A DNA stretch of 64,000 nucleotides from SCUS01 sp966211675 (GTDB taxonomy: Bacteria > Myxococcota_A > Polyangia > Polyangiales > Ga0077539): NCBI GenBank assembly GCA_966211675.1, contig CBIHPK010000015.1, positions 11,151-75,150 on the forward strand, read 5' to 3'. Under the pieces are notes generated by a model. It worked only from the letters and a program-made list of their open reading frames with translations. It was not told where the DNA came from and made no database searches. The position numbers and the translations under genes were made by a program. This document shows positions 18,000-26,771 of this stretch, piece by piece; position 1 is the stretch's first letter; each line of letters opens with the position of its first letter.

Positions 18000-19196
18000 T
18001 CAGCGCGATCGATGTGCCGCGAAGTGGTCGAGGATGTGATCGGCGATGGAGGACTTGCTCATTCGGGCCAGCGGAGTGACCGCCCCAGGCGTCACCAGCG
18101 TTACGCGGTTGTCGTCGCCGTCGAAGCCGTCCGCCGCGAGGTTGGCCACCACGAGGTCGCAGCCCTTGCGAGCGAGCTTCTCCCGAGCGCGCTCGACGAG
18201 GTCGCTGGTCTCCAGCGCGAAGCCCACCAGCATGGGGCCGCCTTCATGACGCGCCGCGCCGAGCTCGGCGAGGATGTCCGGGTTCTTCACCAGCCGGATC
18301 ACCAGCTCCCCGTCGGACTTCTTGATCTTCTCCGCGGCGACGTCCGCGGGCCGGTAGTCGGCCACCGCCGCGGCCATCACCACCAGGTGCGCCGACGCGG
18401 CCTCGGCCAGCACCGCGTCGCGCATCTCCCTCGCGCTGCGGACGCGCTGCGTCGAGACGCCCTCCGGGGCCACGAGCGCGGACGGACCGCTCACCAGCAC
18501 GACCTCCGCGCCCCGGTCGCGCGCCCTCGCGGCGATCGCGTAGCCCATGCGCCCGGACGAGCGGTTGCCCACGAAGCGCACCGGGTCGATCGCCTCGTGG
18601 GTGCCCCCGGCGCTCACCACCACGCGACAGCCCGCGAGGTCCTGCGGGGTGAGAGCGCGCGCCGCGGCGTCGACGATCTCCTCGGGCTCCGCCATGCGAC
18701 CGACGCCGTTCTCGCCGCTCGCGAGCGGCCCCACGACGGGCCCCGCGAAGGCCACGCCGCGCGCCCTCAGCAGCGCCACGCTCTCCTGGGTGGCGGGGTG
18801 CTCCCACATGCGCGGGTGCATCGCCGGGGCGACCACCACCGGGCCGCGCGCGGCGAGCAGGCAGGTGGTGGCGAGGTCGTCGCCGAGCCCGTGGGCCATG
18901 CGCGCGAGCAGATCGGCGGTGGCCGGGGCGACCAGAACGAGGTCGGCGCGTGTGGTGAGGGCGATGTGCAGCTCGCCCGGGTAGGACGGGTCCCAGAGGT
19001 CGAGGCGGGCCGCGCGGCCGGTGATGCCCGCGAAGGTCACGCCGGTGATGAAGCGCTGCCCGGCGCTGGTGAGCACGGTCTCCACGGAGGCGCCGCGGCG
19101 CTGTAGCTCGCGCGCCACGAGGGCCGACTTGAAGGCCGCGATGCCGCCGCCGACGACCAGCAGCACCTCGCGGCCCGAGAGGGCGCCGCCGCTCAC
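18000..19196 (-). CDS. coaBC: Bifunctional phosphopantothenoylcysteine decarboxylase/phosphopantothenate-cysteine ligase
   Basis: 398 residues from GTG 19196, which forms a GTGA overlap with the upstream vanW-like gene. The CoaC half (1-190) binds FMN and has PAMHPRMWEHPA near 124; the family motif is usually PxMN, and His at this place also occurs in actinobacterial CoaBC. The CoaB half (200-398) has SAGGTHEAIDPVRFVGNRSSG, AAAVADYRP and the EKIKKSDG lysine block. It catalyses two consecutive steps of coenzyme A synthesis from phosphopantothenate. The longer open frame upstream of 19196 is only a shadow of the vanW-like gene. Confidence 0.95.
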   Translation of the reverse strand: MSGGALSGREVLLVVGGGIAAFKSALVARELQRRGASVETVLTSAGQRFITGVTFAGITGRAARLDLWDPSYPGELHIALTTRADLVLVAPATADLLARMAHGLGDDLATTCLLAARGPVVVAPAMHPRMWEHPATQESVALLRARGVAFAGPVVGPLASGENGVGRMAEPEEIVDAAARALTPQDLAGCRVVVSAGGTHEAIDPVRFVGNRSSGRMGYAIAARARDRGAEVVLVSGPSALVAPEGVSTQRVRSAREMRDAVLAEAASAHLVVMAAAVADYRPADVAAEKIKKSDGELVIRLVKNPDILAELGAARHEGGPMLVGFALETSDLVERAREKLARKGCDLVVANLAADGFDGDDNRVTLVTPGAVTPLARMSKSSIADHILDHFAAHRSR

Positions 19197-20794
19197 CGGG
19201 CGCCCGGCCTCGCCGCGGGCCTCGGGCACCTCGCCCCGGCGCACCCGCTCGGGACCACCGTGCGCCCCGCCGTCGCGGCGCTGCTCATCGCCGCCGCCGT
19301 GGTCGCCGGGAGCGCGCGCGTCAGGCCCTGCCGGACCATCCACCCCGCGGTGCCGCAGAAGCCCGGGCGGCGCACCTCCTGGAGGTCGTCGCTCTCCAGC
19401 GGCTGGGTGAGGGCTAGGTACTGGTCGGCGGTGTATTCCGGGTGGTCGTCCTGCCGCGCGGCCCCGGCGGCGAGGGCGCTGCCGGTGCCCACGTGCCAGA
19501 CCTGCGAGGTGGGCGGGTACGCGTCGAGCCATCGCTCGCGCACGGCCTGGTCGCCCTCGCGGATGATCCGGTACCGGGTGATGCGGAACCCGGGGATGCC
19601 CCGCTGCGTGAGCACCCTCGCGCCCGCCGGGAGGTTGGCGTCCGGCACCTCGCGCTCCTCGAAGCGGTCGACCCGGGGCATCACCTTGCGCACGAAGGTC
19701 ACCGCGCGGGTGCGCCGCGCGCCCAGCAGCTCGATGCGCGCGAGGCCGTTGTTGAGCCGCGTGTGCACCACCACCGGGAAGGGCAGCGTGTTGCGCAGCC
19801 GCAGGTTGATCGAGGGGTACACCACCGTCGCGTCGAGGCCCATCTTGATGTAGCCGCTGGGGCGCGAGTGCGGCGTGCGGTCGATCACCTCCATGCCCGC
19901 GAAGAAGGACGCCGCGTGCAGGCTCCCGGCGATCTGGCAGACGCCGCCGCCGACGCCGTCGATGAGCTCGCCCGCGGAGATCACCGTCGCCATGCGGAAG
20001 CCGTTGGCCTCGGAGCGGTCGCCGACGATCTCGTTGAAGTCGAGCACCGCGCCCGGCATCCAGACGTAGCCGTTCACCCGGCTGGCCGCGAGGTGGAGGT
20101 TGTACGTGCGGTCGCGGTGGTCCTCGTTGGCGTTGTAGTTGGTCTGGAACCACCCCACCACGGCGTTCATCTCCACGTCGCGGAGCTGCTCGGAGGTGGT
20201 CGCCGGGTCCGTGTGCTCCAGCACCGCGGGCACCCGATTACGCCCGCTGGCAAACGCCGCGTCGAGCTGGGCCAGCGTGCCGAAGACGTCCAGGAAGGTG
20301 CCGCGCCGCTCGGGGATCACCCGGCGCTGCTCGACGTCGATGCGCGCGTCGACCGGGAGGTGGTCGACCTCCTCCTTCAGCTGCGCGAGCAGCGGCAGCG
20401 CGACGGCCCCCTCCAGGCGCACCGGCAGCGGCAGCTCGATGGGCCCATGGGCGAGCGCGGCGTGGTGCCGGACGAGCGCGCTCGACGGGTCCGCCGCGGC
20501 GCGCAGCAGGTGCTCGAGCAGCCGCACGTCGACCCGGGCGCCCAGGGCCTCGCGGCTGCGGTCGAGCGAGCGCTCCTCGGCGACGATGGTGACGTGCTCG
20601 CGGAGGTACGCTCGGGCCAGCTCCAGGGCCTGCGCGTGGGGGTCGCCCCCGAGGGTCACCGGCCGGCCGCGCACCCGCACCCTCGGGACCCCAGCGGCCT
20701 GCGGGGCCCGCTCCGGGAGCAGCAGGTACCCGATGCCCCCGCCCATCAGGGCGAAGAGCAGGGACAGCGAAGAGAGCCGCAGCCAGCGCGTCAT
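19193..20794 (-). CDS. VanW family protein with signal anchor
   Basis: 533 residues. ATG 20794 is chosen because GGGGAG lies just upstream and a membrane anchor follows at once (residues 6-26, LSSLSLLFALMGGGIGYLLL). The VanW domain is at about residues 225-345, with PGAVLDFNEIVG, ISAGELIDGVGGGVCQIAGS (the family's VGGGxCQ core) and PHSRPSGYI. The C-terminal 100 residues are low-complexity Ala/Pro/Arg. VanW proteins are envelope-associated and of poorly defined function; the C-terminal fold is related to peptidoglycan-linked domains. It is translationally coupled to coaBC. Confidence 0.85.
   Translation of the reverse strand: MTRWLRLSSLSLLFALMGGGIGYLLLPERAPQAAGVPRVRVRGRPVTLGGDPHAQALELARAYLREHVTIVAEERSLDRSREALGARVDVRLLEHLLRAAADPSSALVRHHAALAHGPIELPLPVRLEGAVALPLLAQLKEEVDHLPVDARIDVEQRRVIPERRGTFLDVFGTLAQLDAAFASGRNRVPAVLEHTDPATTSEQLRDVEMNAVVGWFQTNYNANEDHRDRTYNLHLAASRVNGYVWMPGAVLDFNEIVGDRSEANGFRMATVISAGELIDGVGGGVCQIAGSLHAASFFAGMEVIDRTPHSRPSGYIKMGLDATVVYPSINLRLRNTLPFPVVVHTRLNNGLARIELLGARRTRAVTFVRKVMPRVDRFEEREVPDANLPAGARVLTQRGIPGFRITRYRIIREGDQAVRERWLDAYPPTSQVWHVGTGSALAAGAARQDDHPEYTADQYLALTQPLESDDLQEVRRPGFCGTAGWMVRQGLTRALPATTAAAMSSAATAGRTVVPSGCAGARCPRPAARPGAR
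20237..20255 (-). repeat. Degenerate copy of the dispersed motif (one mismatch)
   Basis: Minus-strand GTTTGCC-N7-GTAAT inside the vanW-like gene. Spacing is exact; the A of TTAC is replaced by G. Confidence 0.35.
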
Positions 20795-20861
20795 GGGAGC
20801 TCCCCGGTCGGTAGACCGCGGAGCCGGTCGGGTCAACCTTCCGACCGGGCGCGGCGGTCCC

Positions 20862-21689
20862 TCAGGCCCCGCGGCCGATGCGCCGGTGCGCCAGCGACGG
20901 CAGCGATGCTCGCACCGAGGCCGTGCGCCCGGGGTCGATCTCCGCCAGCGCGACCCCCTCGCCCTCCGCCCGCTCGGCCAGCACCACGCCCCACGGGTCG
21001 ACGATCATCGCGTGGCCCCAGGTGGTGCGCCCGCCCGGGTGCGCCCCCCACTGCGCGGCCGCGAGCACGTACGACTGCGACTCGATCGCCCTCGCCCGCA
21101 GCAGCAGCTCCCAGTGAGCGCGGCCCGTCGTCGCCGTGAAGGCCGCGGGCACCGCGAGCACCGTCGCCCCGCCGTCGACGAGGCCGCGGTACAGCTCCGG
21201 GAAGCGCACGTCGTAGCAGACGCTCAGGCCCAGCCGGCCGACCGGCGAGTCCGCCACCACCAGCGCGTCGCCGGGGGCCGTATTACGCGACTCGGTAAGC
21301 ACGGGCCCGCCCGGCAGGTCGATGTCGAAGAGGTGGATCTTCCGGTAGCGCGCCACCACCACGCCCCGCTCGTCGACGAGCGCCGCGGTGTTGAAGGTGC
21401 GAGCGTCCTCCTCGCGGGCCTCCGGCACGCCGCCCCAGAGCACCCACGCCCCGGTCTCGCGAGAGAGCGCCGCCATCCGATCGCCGCACGGGCCCGCCGG
21501 GGTCTCGCCCAGCGCATAGCGCCCGGCGACGCTCCCGCGGCCCTCCTCGGCGCCCATGTAGAGCGCGTTCTCGGGCATCACCACCAGCGCCGCCCCCGCC
21601 GCCGCGGCCTCGCGCCCGAAGGCCTCGGCGGCCGACAGGTTGCGGTCGACGTCCTCGCCGGAGTTGAGCTGCACCACCGCCGCCTTCAC
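20862..21689 (-). CDS. Carbon-nitrogen hydrolase (Nit1-like, probable deaminated glutathione amidase)
   Basis: 275 residues from GTG 21689 with a GGGAGG site upstream. The nitrilase triad is complete: Glu in VVMPENALY, Lys in YRKIHLFD and Cys in LSVCYDVRFPEL. The KIHLFDIDLPGG plus following ES layout is typical of the Nit1/YbeM branch, which hydrolyses deaminated glutathione to 2-oxoglutarate and Cys-Gly. That substrate is inferred from the subfamily motif; omega-amidase is the main alternative. Its start overlaps the preceding small gene by GTGA. A 67-bp gap separates it from the vanW-like gene. Confidence 0.85.
   Translation of the reverse strand: MKAAVVQLNSGEDVDRNLSAAEAFGREAAAAGAALVVMPENALYMGAEEGRGSVAGRYALGETPAGPCGDRMAALSRETGAWVLWGGVPEAREEDARTFNTAALVDERGVVVARYRKIHLFDIDLPGGPVLTESRNTAPGDALVVADSPVGRLGLSVCYDVRFPELYRGLVDGGATVLAVPAAFTATTGRAHWELLLRARAIESQSYVLAAAQWGAHPGGRTTWGHAMIVDPWGVVLAERAEGEGVALAEIDPGRTASVRASLPSLAHRRIGRGA
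21282..21300 (-). repeat. Dispersed motif GYTTACC-N7-GTAW, copy 3
   Basis: Minus-strand GCTTACC-N7-GTAAT inside the nitrilase gene, codons CTT ACC GAG TCG CGT AAT. The reading frame differs from that of copy 2. Confidence 0.7.
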
Positions 21690-22129
21690 GCCGCGACCCT
21701 CCCGGCGAAGGCGACCACGCCGGACCGCAGCGCCGTCCGCGTCGGGACGATCTCTCGCCCGGTGAGCGCCGCCACGGTCACGACCATCCACGCCTCGGGC
21801 AGCCCCCGCACCCGGTAGCTGGCGTTGCGCGACTCGACCAGCAGCGCGGCGCCCTCGCGGCGCACGGCCACCACGCCGCGCTCGATCAGGGCCTCCAGCG
21901 GGGGCGCCCACCCCGGAGCGCAGCGGCGCCACCACGCGGCCGCCTCGTGCACCAGCACCGCGGGCATCGGCTCGCCCGCCGGGGCGACGACCCCTGCGGG
22001 GATCTCCGGGTGCGTCACCCCTCGACGGGCGCGCACCCTCCGGGCGAAGGCCACGGGGCCGAGCGGGGCGAGGCCCTGGAGGGCGGCGGAGCGCAGTCGC
22101 GCGAGCGGGTCGTCGGTCACGGCAGGCAC
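21686..22129 (-). CDS. Hypothetical protein, coupled to the nitrilase gene
   Basis: 147 residues, no recognised family. It starts at GTG 22129, or possibly at the next GTG three codons on. It is Ala/Arg/Val-rich and mostly globular-looking, with a Trp-rich patch (AAAWWRRCAPGW) near residue 65 and no membrane segment. The stop overlaps the nitrilase start (GTGA), so it is expressed with it. The frame is open across the whole interval and codon third positions are GC-rich, which supports coding. Confidence 0.6.
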   Translation of the reverse strand: MPAVTDDPLARLRSAALQGLAPLGPVAFARRVRARRGVTHPEIPAGVVAPAGEPMPAVLVHEAAAWWRRCAPGWAPPLEALIERGVVAVRREGAALLVESRNASYRVRGLPEAWMVVTVAALTGREIVPTRTALRSGVVAFAGRVAA

Positions 22130-22166
22130 GATAGCGCGGGATCGGGAGGGAGATGGGGTCGGAGGC

Positions 22167-23180
22167 TCAGTGCGAGCAGGGCGAGGCGGAGCCGGGGCAG
22201 GGCGAACCCGATCCGGCGCAGGGGGAGCCGGAGGCGCAAGGCTCGCTGCCCGCGGTGCACCACGCCGCGCGAGCGACGATGGCGACCTGGGCGGCGGAGA
22301 TGATCGCGAGGCCCGCGATGCCCATGAGCACCGTGCGGCCGAGGCCCTTGCGCACGAGCCCGAGGTCGCCCGGGACCACCGCGACCACCTCGCTGGGCGC
22401 CTGACCGCGGAAGGGAGCGGGCTCGGTGGCGGCGATGTTGTGCGGGCGCACCAGCACGTGGTCGAGCACCGGCGCCCAGACCAGCGGGGTGGAGACGTGC
22501 TCGACCTCGCGGGGGACGATCGCGAGCGATCCCTCGCCGACGGCCTGCTCGAAGCGGGCGAGGCGCACCGCGCGCAGCATGGCCGCGAGCGTGAGCACCG
22601 AGGCGACCACCGTGAGGCCGACCGCGGCGGCGTGCAGGACGTCGATGCGGTAGCGCCATCCGGCGAAGCCCGCGCAGGCCCCGATGAGCGTCGCGGCCTC
22701 GATGGAGAGGCGCTCGGCGCGGCTGGCGGAGGGCTCGCGCTGGGCCGAGCGCACCCGCAGCGACCAGAGCGAGAAGAGGAGCCCGAAGCCCGCGCCGACC
22801 ATCAGGCCGTAGGCCACGCCATAGGCCGCGGCCACCGGCAGGAAGCGCGTGAGCGCGAAGCCCGCGCTGCCGACGACGGCGACGGAGACGATCGCGCCGC
22901 CGAGGGCGCCGAGGAGCAGCGAGCGACCGAGGGTGCGCAGCACGGCCTGCGCGGCGCTGCCGTCGGGGCGAGCGGCGACGCCGGCGACGTGGGCGCCGCA
23001 CATCGCCCCGAGGAGCAGCGTGGGCAGCCACCCGAGCGGGGCCGCGTGCTCGGCGCCGACCCACTGGAACATCAGCGGGGTCAGCAGCGCGCCGAGCGTC
23101 GCGAAGAGGAGGCGAGTGGCCCTCAGGGACGAGGCCGCGTCGACCGTGCGGAGGGGGAGCGGGAATGGCGTGGCGTCCAT
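22167..23180 (-). CDS. Multi-pass membrane protein with a cysteine-rich repetitive tail
   Basis: 337 residues from ATG 23180. A GTG at 23219, only 10 bp after rodA, is an alternative, but its GGAGG sits too close to it. About eight hydrophobic segments cover residues 20-200, with one more near 295-315. The C-terminus ends in a low-complexity tail with a Cys about every 7-8 residues (PCASGSPC, AGSGSPCPGS, SPCSH; six Cys in about 30 residues). The family is not recognised. It follows rodA in the cell-shape operon and may be co-transcribed. Confidence 0.65.
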   Translation of the reverse strand: MDATPFPLPLRTVDAASSLRATRLLFATLGALLTPLMFQWVGAEHAAPLGWLPTLLLGAMCGAHVAGVAARPDGSAAQAVLRTLGRSLLLGALGGAIVSVAVVGSAGFALTRFLPVAAAYGVAYGLMVGAGFGLLFSLWSLRVRSAQREPSASRAERLSIEAATLIGACAGFAGWRYRIDVLHAAAVGLTVVASVLTLAAMLRAVRLARFEQAVGEGSLAIVPREVEHVSTPLVWAPVLDHVLVRPHNIAATEPAPFRGQAPSEVVAVVPGDLGLVRKGLGRTVLMGIAGLAIISAAQVAIVARAAWCTAGSEPCASGSPCAGSGSPCPGSASPCSH

Positions 23181-23229
23181 ATGGAGGCGAGCATGAACCC
23201 GCGGCCCCGCAGTGACCACCCCCTCCCCC

Positions 23230-24339
23230 TTACAGGGCGCGGCGGCGCATGGAGACGTTCATGAGCAGCCCCACCCCGATGAGGATCGCGAGCACGCTCG
23301 AGCCGCCGTAGGAGAAGAAGGGCAGGGTCACGCCGACCACCGGGAGGCTGCGGGTGACCATCCCGACATTGAAGACCACGTGCCAGAAGAAGAGGGCCGT
23401 GACGCCGACGGCGATGGCGGCGCCGAAGCGGTCCTTGGCGAGCGAGGCGATGCGCAGGCCCCAGAGGACGAGGAAGAGGTAGAGCAGCAGCACGATCACG
23501 ACCCCGAGGAAGCCCTGCTCCTGGGCCCACACCGGGAAGGGGAAGTCGGTGTGCGTGTCGGGCAGGAAGTGCTGCTGGTTCTGCGTGCTCTGCATGAACC
23601 CCTGGCCCCACCAGCGGCCGCTGCCGATGGCCACCATGCTCTGGTGCGCCTGCCAGCCGGTGCCCTGCACGTCGACCTGCTCGCTCATGAAGGAGGTGAG
23701 CCGCTCCTTCTGGTACTGCTTCAGGCCGTAGAGCCAGAGGAGCGTTCCCCCGACGCCGCCGCCGCCCACGATGATGGCGAGGGTGCGCCACGCGATGCGC
23801 ACCAGCGAGAGCGTACTCACCGCCACGAGGCCCACGATGAGCGCCGTGCCGAGGTCCGGCTGCGCCATGATGAGCCCCAGCGGCAGGGCGATGAGGGCGC
23901 CCGGGGCGATGAGGTCGCGCAGGGTCCAGGCGCCGCTGCGCTGGTCGCGGTGCACGTAGCGCGCGACCGCGAGCATGAGGCACAGCTTCACGAACTCGCT
24001 CGGCTGGAAGAGGAAGCTCCCGATCTGGATCCATCGGTGCGTCCCGCGGATGCTCTTGCCCAGCAGGAACACCAGCACCAGCGCCACGATCGAGCCGATG
24101 TACGCTCCGTACGCGTATCGCTCGTAGACCTTGTAGTCGATGGCCGCGACGATCACCGCCACGCCGCCGCCGAGGGCGAGCCAGTAGATCTGCTGGATGT
24201 ACAGCTCCGCGCGAGCGCCGGTCTGCGCGCTGGTGGCGGAGTAGAGATTGACCACCCCGAGCGTCGCGATGACGCACACCACGAGGAAGAGCGGCCAGTC
24301 GAAGTCGTCCCGGAGCCGGTGCTGGATCGTGCGCGCCAT
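23230..24339 (-). CDS. rodA: Rod-shape peptidoglycan polymerase RodA (SEDS family)
   Basis: 369 residues with about ten TM helices. SEDS signatures are present: MAQPDLGTALIV in the mid-region and DTHTDFPFPVWAQEQGFLG, which contains the Asp needed for glycosyl transfer, plus LPFFSYGGSSVLA near the C-terminus. It polymerises lipid II glycan in the elongasome with the class B PBP encoded 9 bp upstream. The stop is TAA at 23230. Confidence 0.97.
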   Translation of the reverse strand: MARTIQHRLRDDFDWPLFLVVCVIATLGVVNLYSATSAQTGARAELYIQQIYWLALGGGVAVIVAAIDYKVYERYAYGAYIGSIVALVLVFLLGKSIRGTHRWIQIGSFLFQPSEFVKLCLMLAVARYVHRDQRSGAWTLRDLIAPGALIALPLGLIMAQPDLGTALIVGLVAVSTLSLVRIAWRTLAIIVGGGGVGGTLLWLYGLKQYQKERLTSFMSEQVDVQGTGWQAHQSMVAIGSGRWWGQGFMQSTQNQQHFLPDTHTDFPFPVWAQEQGFLGVVIVLLLYLFLVLWGLRIASLAKDRFGAAIAVGVTALFFWHVVFNVGMVTRSLPVVGVTLPFFSYGGSSVLAILIGVGLLMNVSMRRRAL

Positions 24340-24348
24340 GAGCCCTCC

Positions 24349-26256
24349 TCAGCGCGTCGGCTGGTGCGCCCGCCAGGTGGTCACCGAGGGGACCGGAGCG
24401 CCCGGTCGGATGCGGGTGAAGTACTCGCGCACGACCTGGGTCATGAGCGGCGCCGCCTCGTGGCCGCCGGAGCCGCCGTGCTCGACCAGCAGCACCACCG
24501 CGATCTCCGGGTTGGACGCCGGGGCGAAGCCCGCGAACCAGGCGTGGTCGCGCTGCGTCGACCAGCTCCGCCGCGGGTCCGTCGGGTCGCGCACGATGCG
24601 GGACACCTGCGCGGTGCCGGTCTTGCCGGCGACGTCGACCTCGGCGATCTGCGCGGCGTGCGCGGTGCCGTGCGCGTCGGAGATCACGCCCGCGAGCGCG
24701 CTGGTGATCATCGAGAGGTGCGCCGGGGTGACGTGCACCTGCCGCCGCACGGTCGGGGGGAAGGTCTGGATGATGGTCCCGTCGGGGCCCTCGACGCGCG
24801 AGACGAGCTGCGGGACGAAGAGCGTCCCGCCGTTGGCGAGGGCGGCGTAGGCCATGGCGAGCTGCAGCACGGTGACGCGCACGTTGCCCTGGCCGATGGC
24901 GGTGTTGAGCGTGTGCCCGATGCGAAACTGGCCGGGGTAGTTCTGCGCGTACCAGGCGCGCGTCGGGATGAAGCCCGGGGTCTCCTGGTTGATGCCGATG
25001 CCCGAGCGGTGACCGAGGCCGAAGTCGAAGGCCATGCTCGCGATGCGGTCCATCGTGACGGCCTCGGCGAGCGTGTAGAAGTACACGTTGCACGACTCGA
25101 CCAGGGCCCGGTGCAGGCTCACCACCCCGTGCACGTGCTTGCAGCGAAACACCCGCCGACCGAGCACGTGGCGCCCGGTGCAGGTCACCTGCGAGCGCCC
25201 GTCGATGAGCCCCGCCTCGAGTCCCGCGAGCGCCGTGAAGGGCTTGAAGGTCGAGCCCGGGAAGTAGCTCTCGTAGATGGTCTTGTCGATGCGCGGCCGG
25301 TACGGGTTCTCGTCGATCTCGCGGTTGAGCAGCGCGGAGATCCCCATGGTCATGGTGTTGGGGTCGACGCTGGGCTTGGAGTAGAGCGCGAGCACCCGGC
25401 CGGTGCGCACCTCCACCACCGCCGCCGCGCCGCTGGGCTTGCCGCGAAAGGCCCGGTCGATGGCGCGCATGAGCTCCATGTCGAGCGTGAGCACCAGGTC
25501 GCGCCCCGGCACCGGGTCGCGGTGCCGCTCGGGGCCGAGGCCCGCGATGGAGTCGCGCGTGATGAGCAGCCCCCGCACGTCGTGCTCGAGGCGCACCCAG
25601 CCGCGCCGCCCGCGCAGGATCGACTCCCACGCCTGCTCCACCCCGGAGCGCCCCATGCGCTCGCCCGCGCGATAGTCCCGGCCGGCGAACTCCCGCAGGT
25701 CGTCGGCGTTGACCTCGTTGAGGAAGCCCAGCGCGTGCGCCGCGAGCTCGTTGAAGGGGTACTGCCGCACCGGCGTCGCGATCACGGAGATGCCGCGGGG
25801 AAACTCCGCGCGGTGCGTCTCGATGAGCGCCAGCGACTCGCGGTCGATGTCCGAGCGCGCGAGCATGTGCTGGTAGCGCCGCGAGCCTTCGGCGTTGCGC
25901 ATGCGCGCCTCCAGCCGGTCGCGCTCGTCGCGGTTGAGCCCGAGGTAGTCCGCGAAGCGAGTGAAGCGCTCCAGGGGGAAGTACCCGGGGATCACGTAGA
26001 CGTTGTAGGCGGGGCGGTTGGCGGCGATCACCCGGCCGCGCGAGTCGCGGATCATCCCGCGCGTCGAGGGCAGGTCGACGCGCCGCAGGACGTTGTCCTC
26101 GGCGATCTGCAGCCAGCGGGCGTTGTCGATGATCTGGATCCAGAAGACGCGGCCGATGAGCAGCAGGATCCCCAGCAGCACCGCCGCGCTCATGAAGCGC
26201 ACGCGCTCCCGGATCTCTCCGAGGCCGGCCTTCTGCACGAGTTCGATGGACGCCAT
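24349..26256 (-). CDS. mrdA: Penicillin-binding protein 2, elongasome transpeptidase
   Basis: 635 residues with one N-terminal membrane anchor (about 22-42). The pedestal/dimerisation domain contains STRGMIRDSRGRVIAANRP. The transpeptidase active site is complete: SxxK in PGSTFKPFTAL (about 336), SxN in VESCNVYFYTLA (about 385) and KTG in AGKTGTAQ (about 544). It crosslinks peptidoglycan during elongation together with RodA. It lies between mreD and rodA with 9-bp gaps on each side. Confidence 0.96.
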   Translation of the reverse strand: MASIELVQKAGLGEIRERVRFMSAAVLLGILLLIGRVFWIQIIDNARWLQIAEDNVLRRVDLPSTRGMIRDSRGRVIAANRPAYNVYVIPGYFPLERFTRFADYLGLNRDERDRLEARMRNAEGSRRYQHMLARSDIDRESLALIETHRAEFPRGISVIATPVRQYPFNELAAHALGFLNEVNADDLREFAGRDYRAGERMGRSGVEQAWESILRGRRGWVRLEHDVRGLLITRDSIAGLGPERHRDPVPGRDLVLTLDMELMRAIDRAFRGKPSGAAAVVEVRTGRVLALYSKPSVDPNTMTMGISALLNREIDENPYRPRIDKTIYESYFPGSTFKPFTALAGLEAGLIDGRSQVTCTGRHVLGRRVFRCKHVHGVVSLHRALVESCNVYFYTLAEAVTMDRIASMAFDFGLGHRSGIGINQETPGFIPTRAWYAQNYPGQFRIGHTLNTAIGQGNVRVTVLQLAMAYAALANGGTLFVPQLVSRVEGPDGTIIQTFPPTVRRQVHVTPAHLSMITSALAGVISDAHGTAHAAQIAEVDVAGKTGTAQVSRIVRDPTDPRRSWSTQRDHAWFAGFAPASNPEIAVVLLVEHGGSGGHEAAPLMTQVVREYFTRIRPGAPVPSVTTWRAHQPTR

Positions 26257-26265
26257 GCGATCTCC

Positions 26266-26769
26266 TCAGCCCGTCTCGTCGGGGCGCGACGCGGTGCCCG
26301 GCAGCGCCTGCACGAAGCGGAACACCAGCGGCGCGCAGAGCGCCGTCGCGAGGGCCTGCGACGCGACGACGCCGAGCGCAGGTAGCACCGCGAGCACCCG
26401 CCGGTCGAACACCAGCAGCAGCCCCATCATGCCCACGCCCGCGACGCACGAGGCGACGAAGGCCAGCACCATCTGGAAGATCACCCCGTGCAGGAAGAGC
26501 TTGAGCCCGGCGACGCGCGCGAGGAGGAAGATGCTCACCAGGGTGAAGGTCCAGAGCCCGAGCGAGCCGCCGGAGAAGACGTCCGTGAGGTAGCCGAGCA
26601 CGAAGGCCACGGACACGCCGCGCGCGAGGGAGAACTCCCCGACGGACATGTAGAGCACCATCGGGAGCACCAGCGAGGGCGCCGGGTACTCCGACCACAG
26701 CACCCGCGCGAGCACCGTCTGCGCCAGCAGCAGCAGCACCCCGGCCAGCAGCAGCGCGGCGTTGCGCAC
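26266..26769 (-). CDS. mreD: Rod shape-determining protein MreD
   Basis: 167 residues from GTG 26769, two bases after the mreC stop. Five to six TM helices span nearly the whole length, with the GEFSLARGVSVAFVLGYLTDVFSGGSLG segment (conserved small-residue and Asp block of MreD) in the middle. It is an integral membrane scaffold of the elongasome, placed exactly where mreD is expected. The longer frame upstream of 26769 is a shadow of mreC. Confidence 0.9.
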   Translation of the reverse strand: MRNAALLLAGVLLLLAQTVLARVLWSEYPAPSLVLPMVLYMSVGEFSLARGVSVAFVLGYLTDVFSGGSLGLWTFTLVSIFLLARVAGLKLFLHGVIFQMVLAFVASCVAGVGMMGLLLVFDRRVLAVLPALGVVASQALATALCAPLVFRFVQALPGTASRPDETG

Positions 26770-26771
26770 GC

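Noticed and set aside
23212..26385. Long plus-strand frame across rodA and mrdA
   Set aside because: Antisense shadow of two well-defined cell-wall genes.
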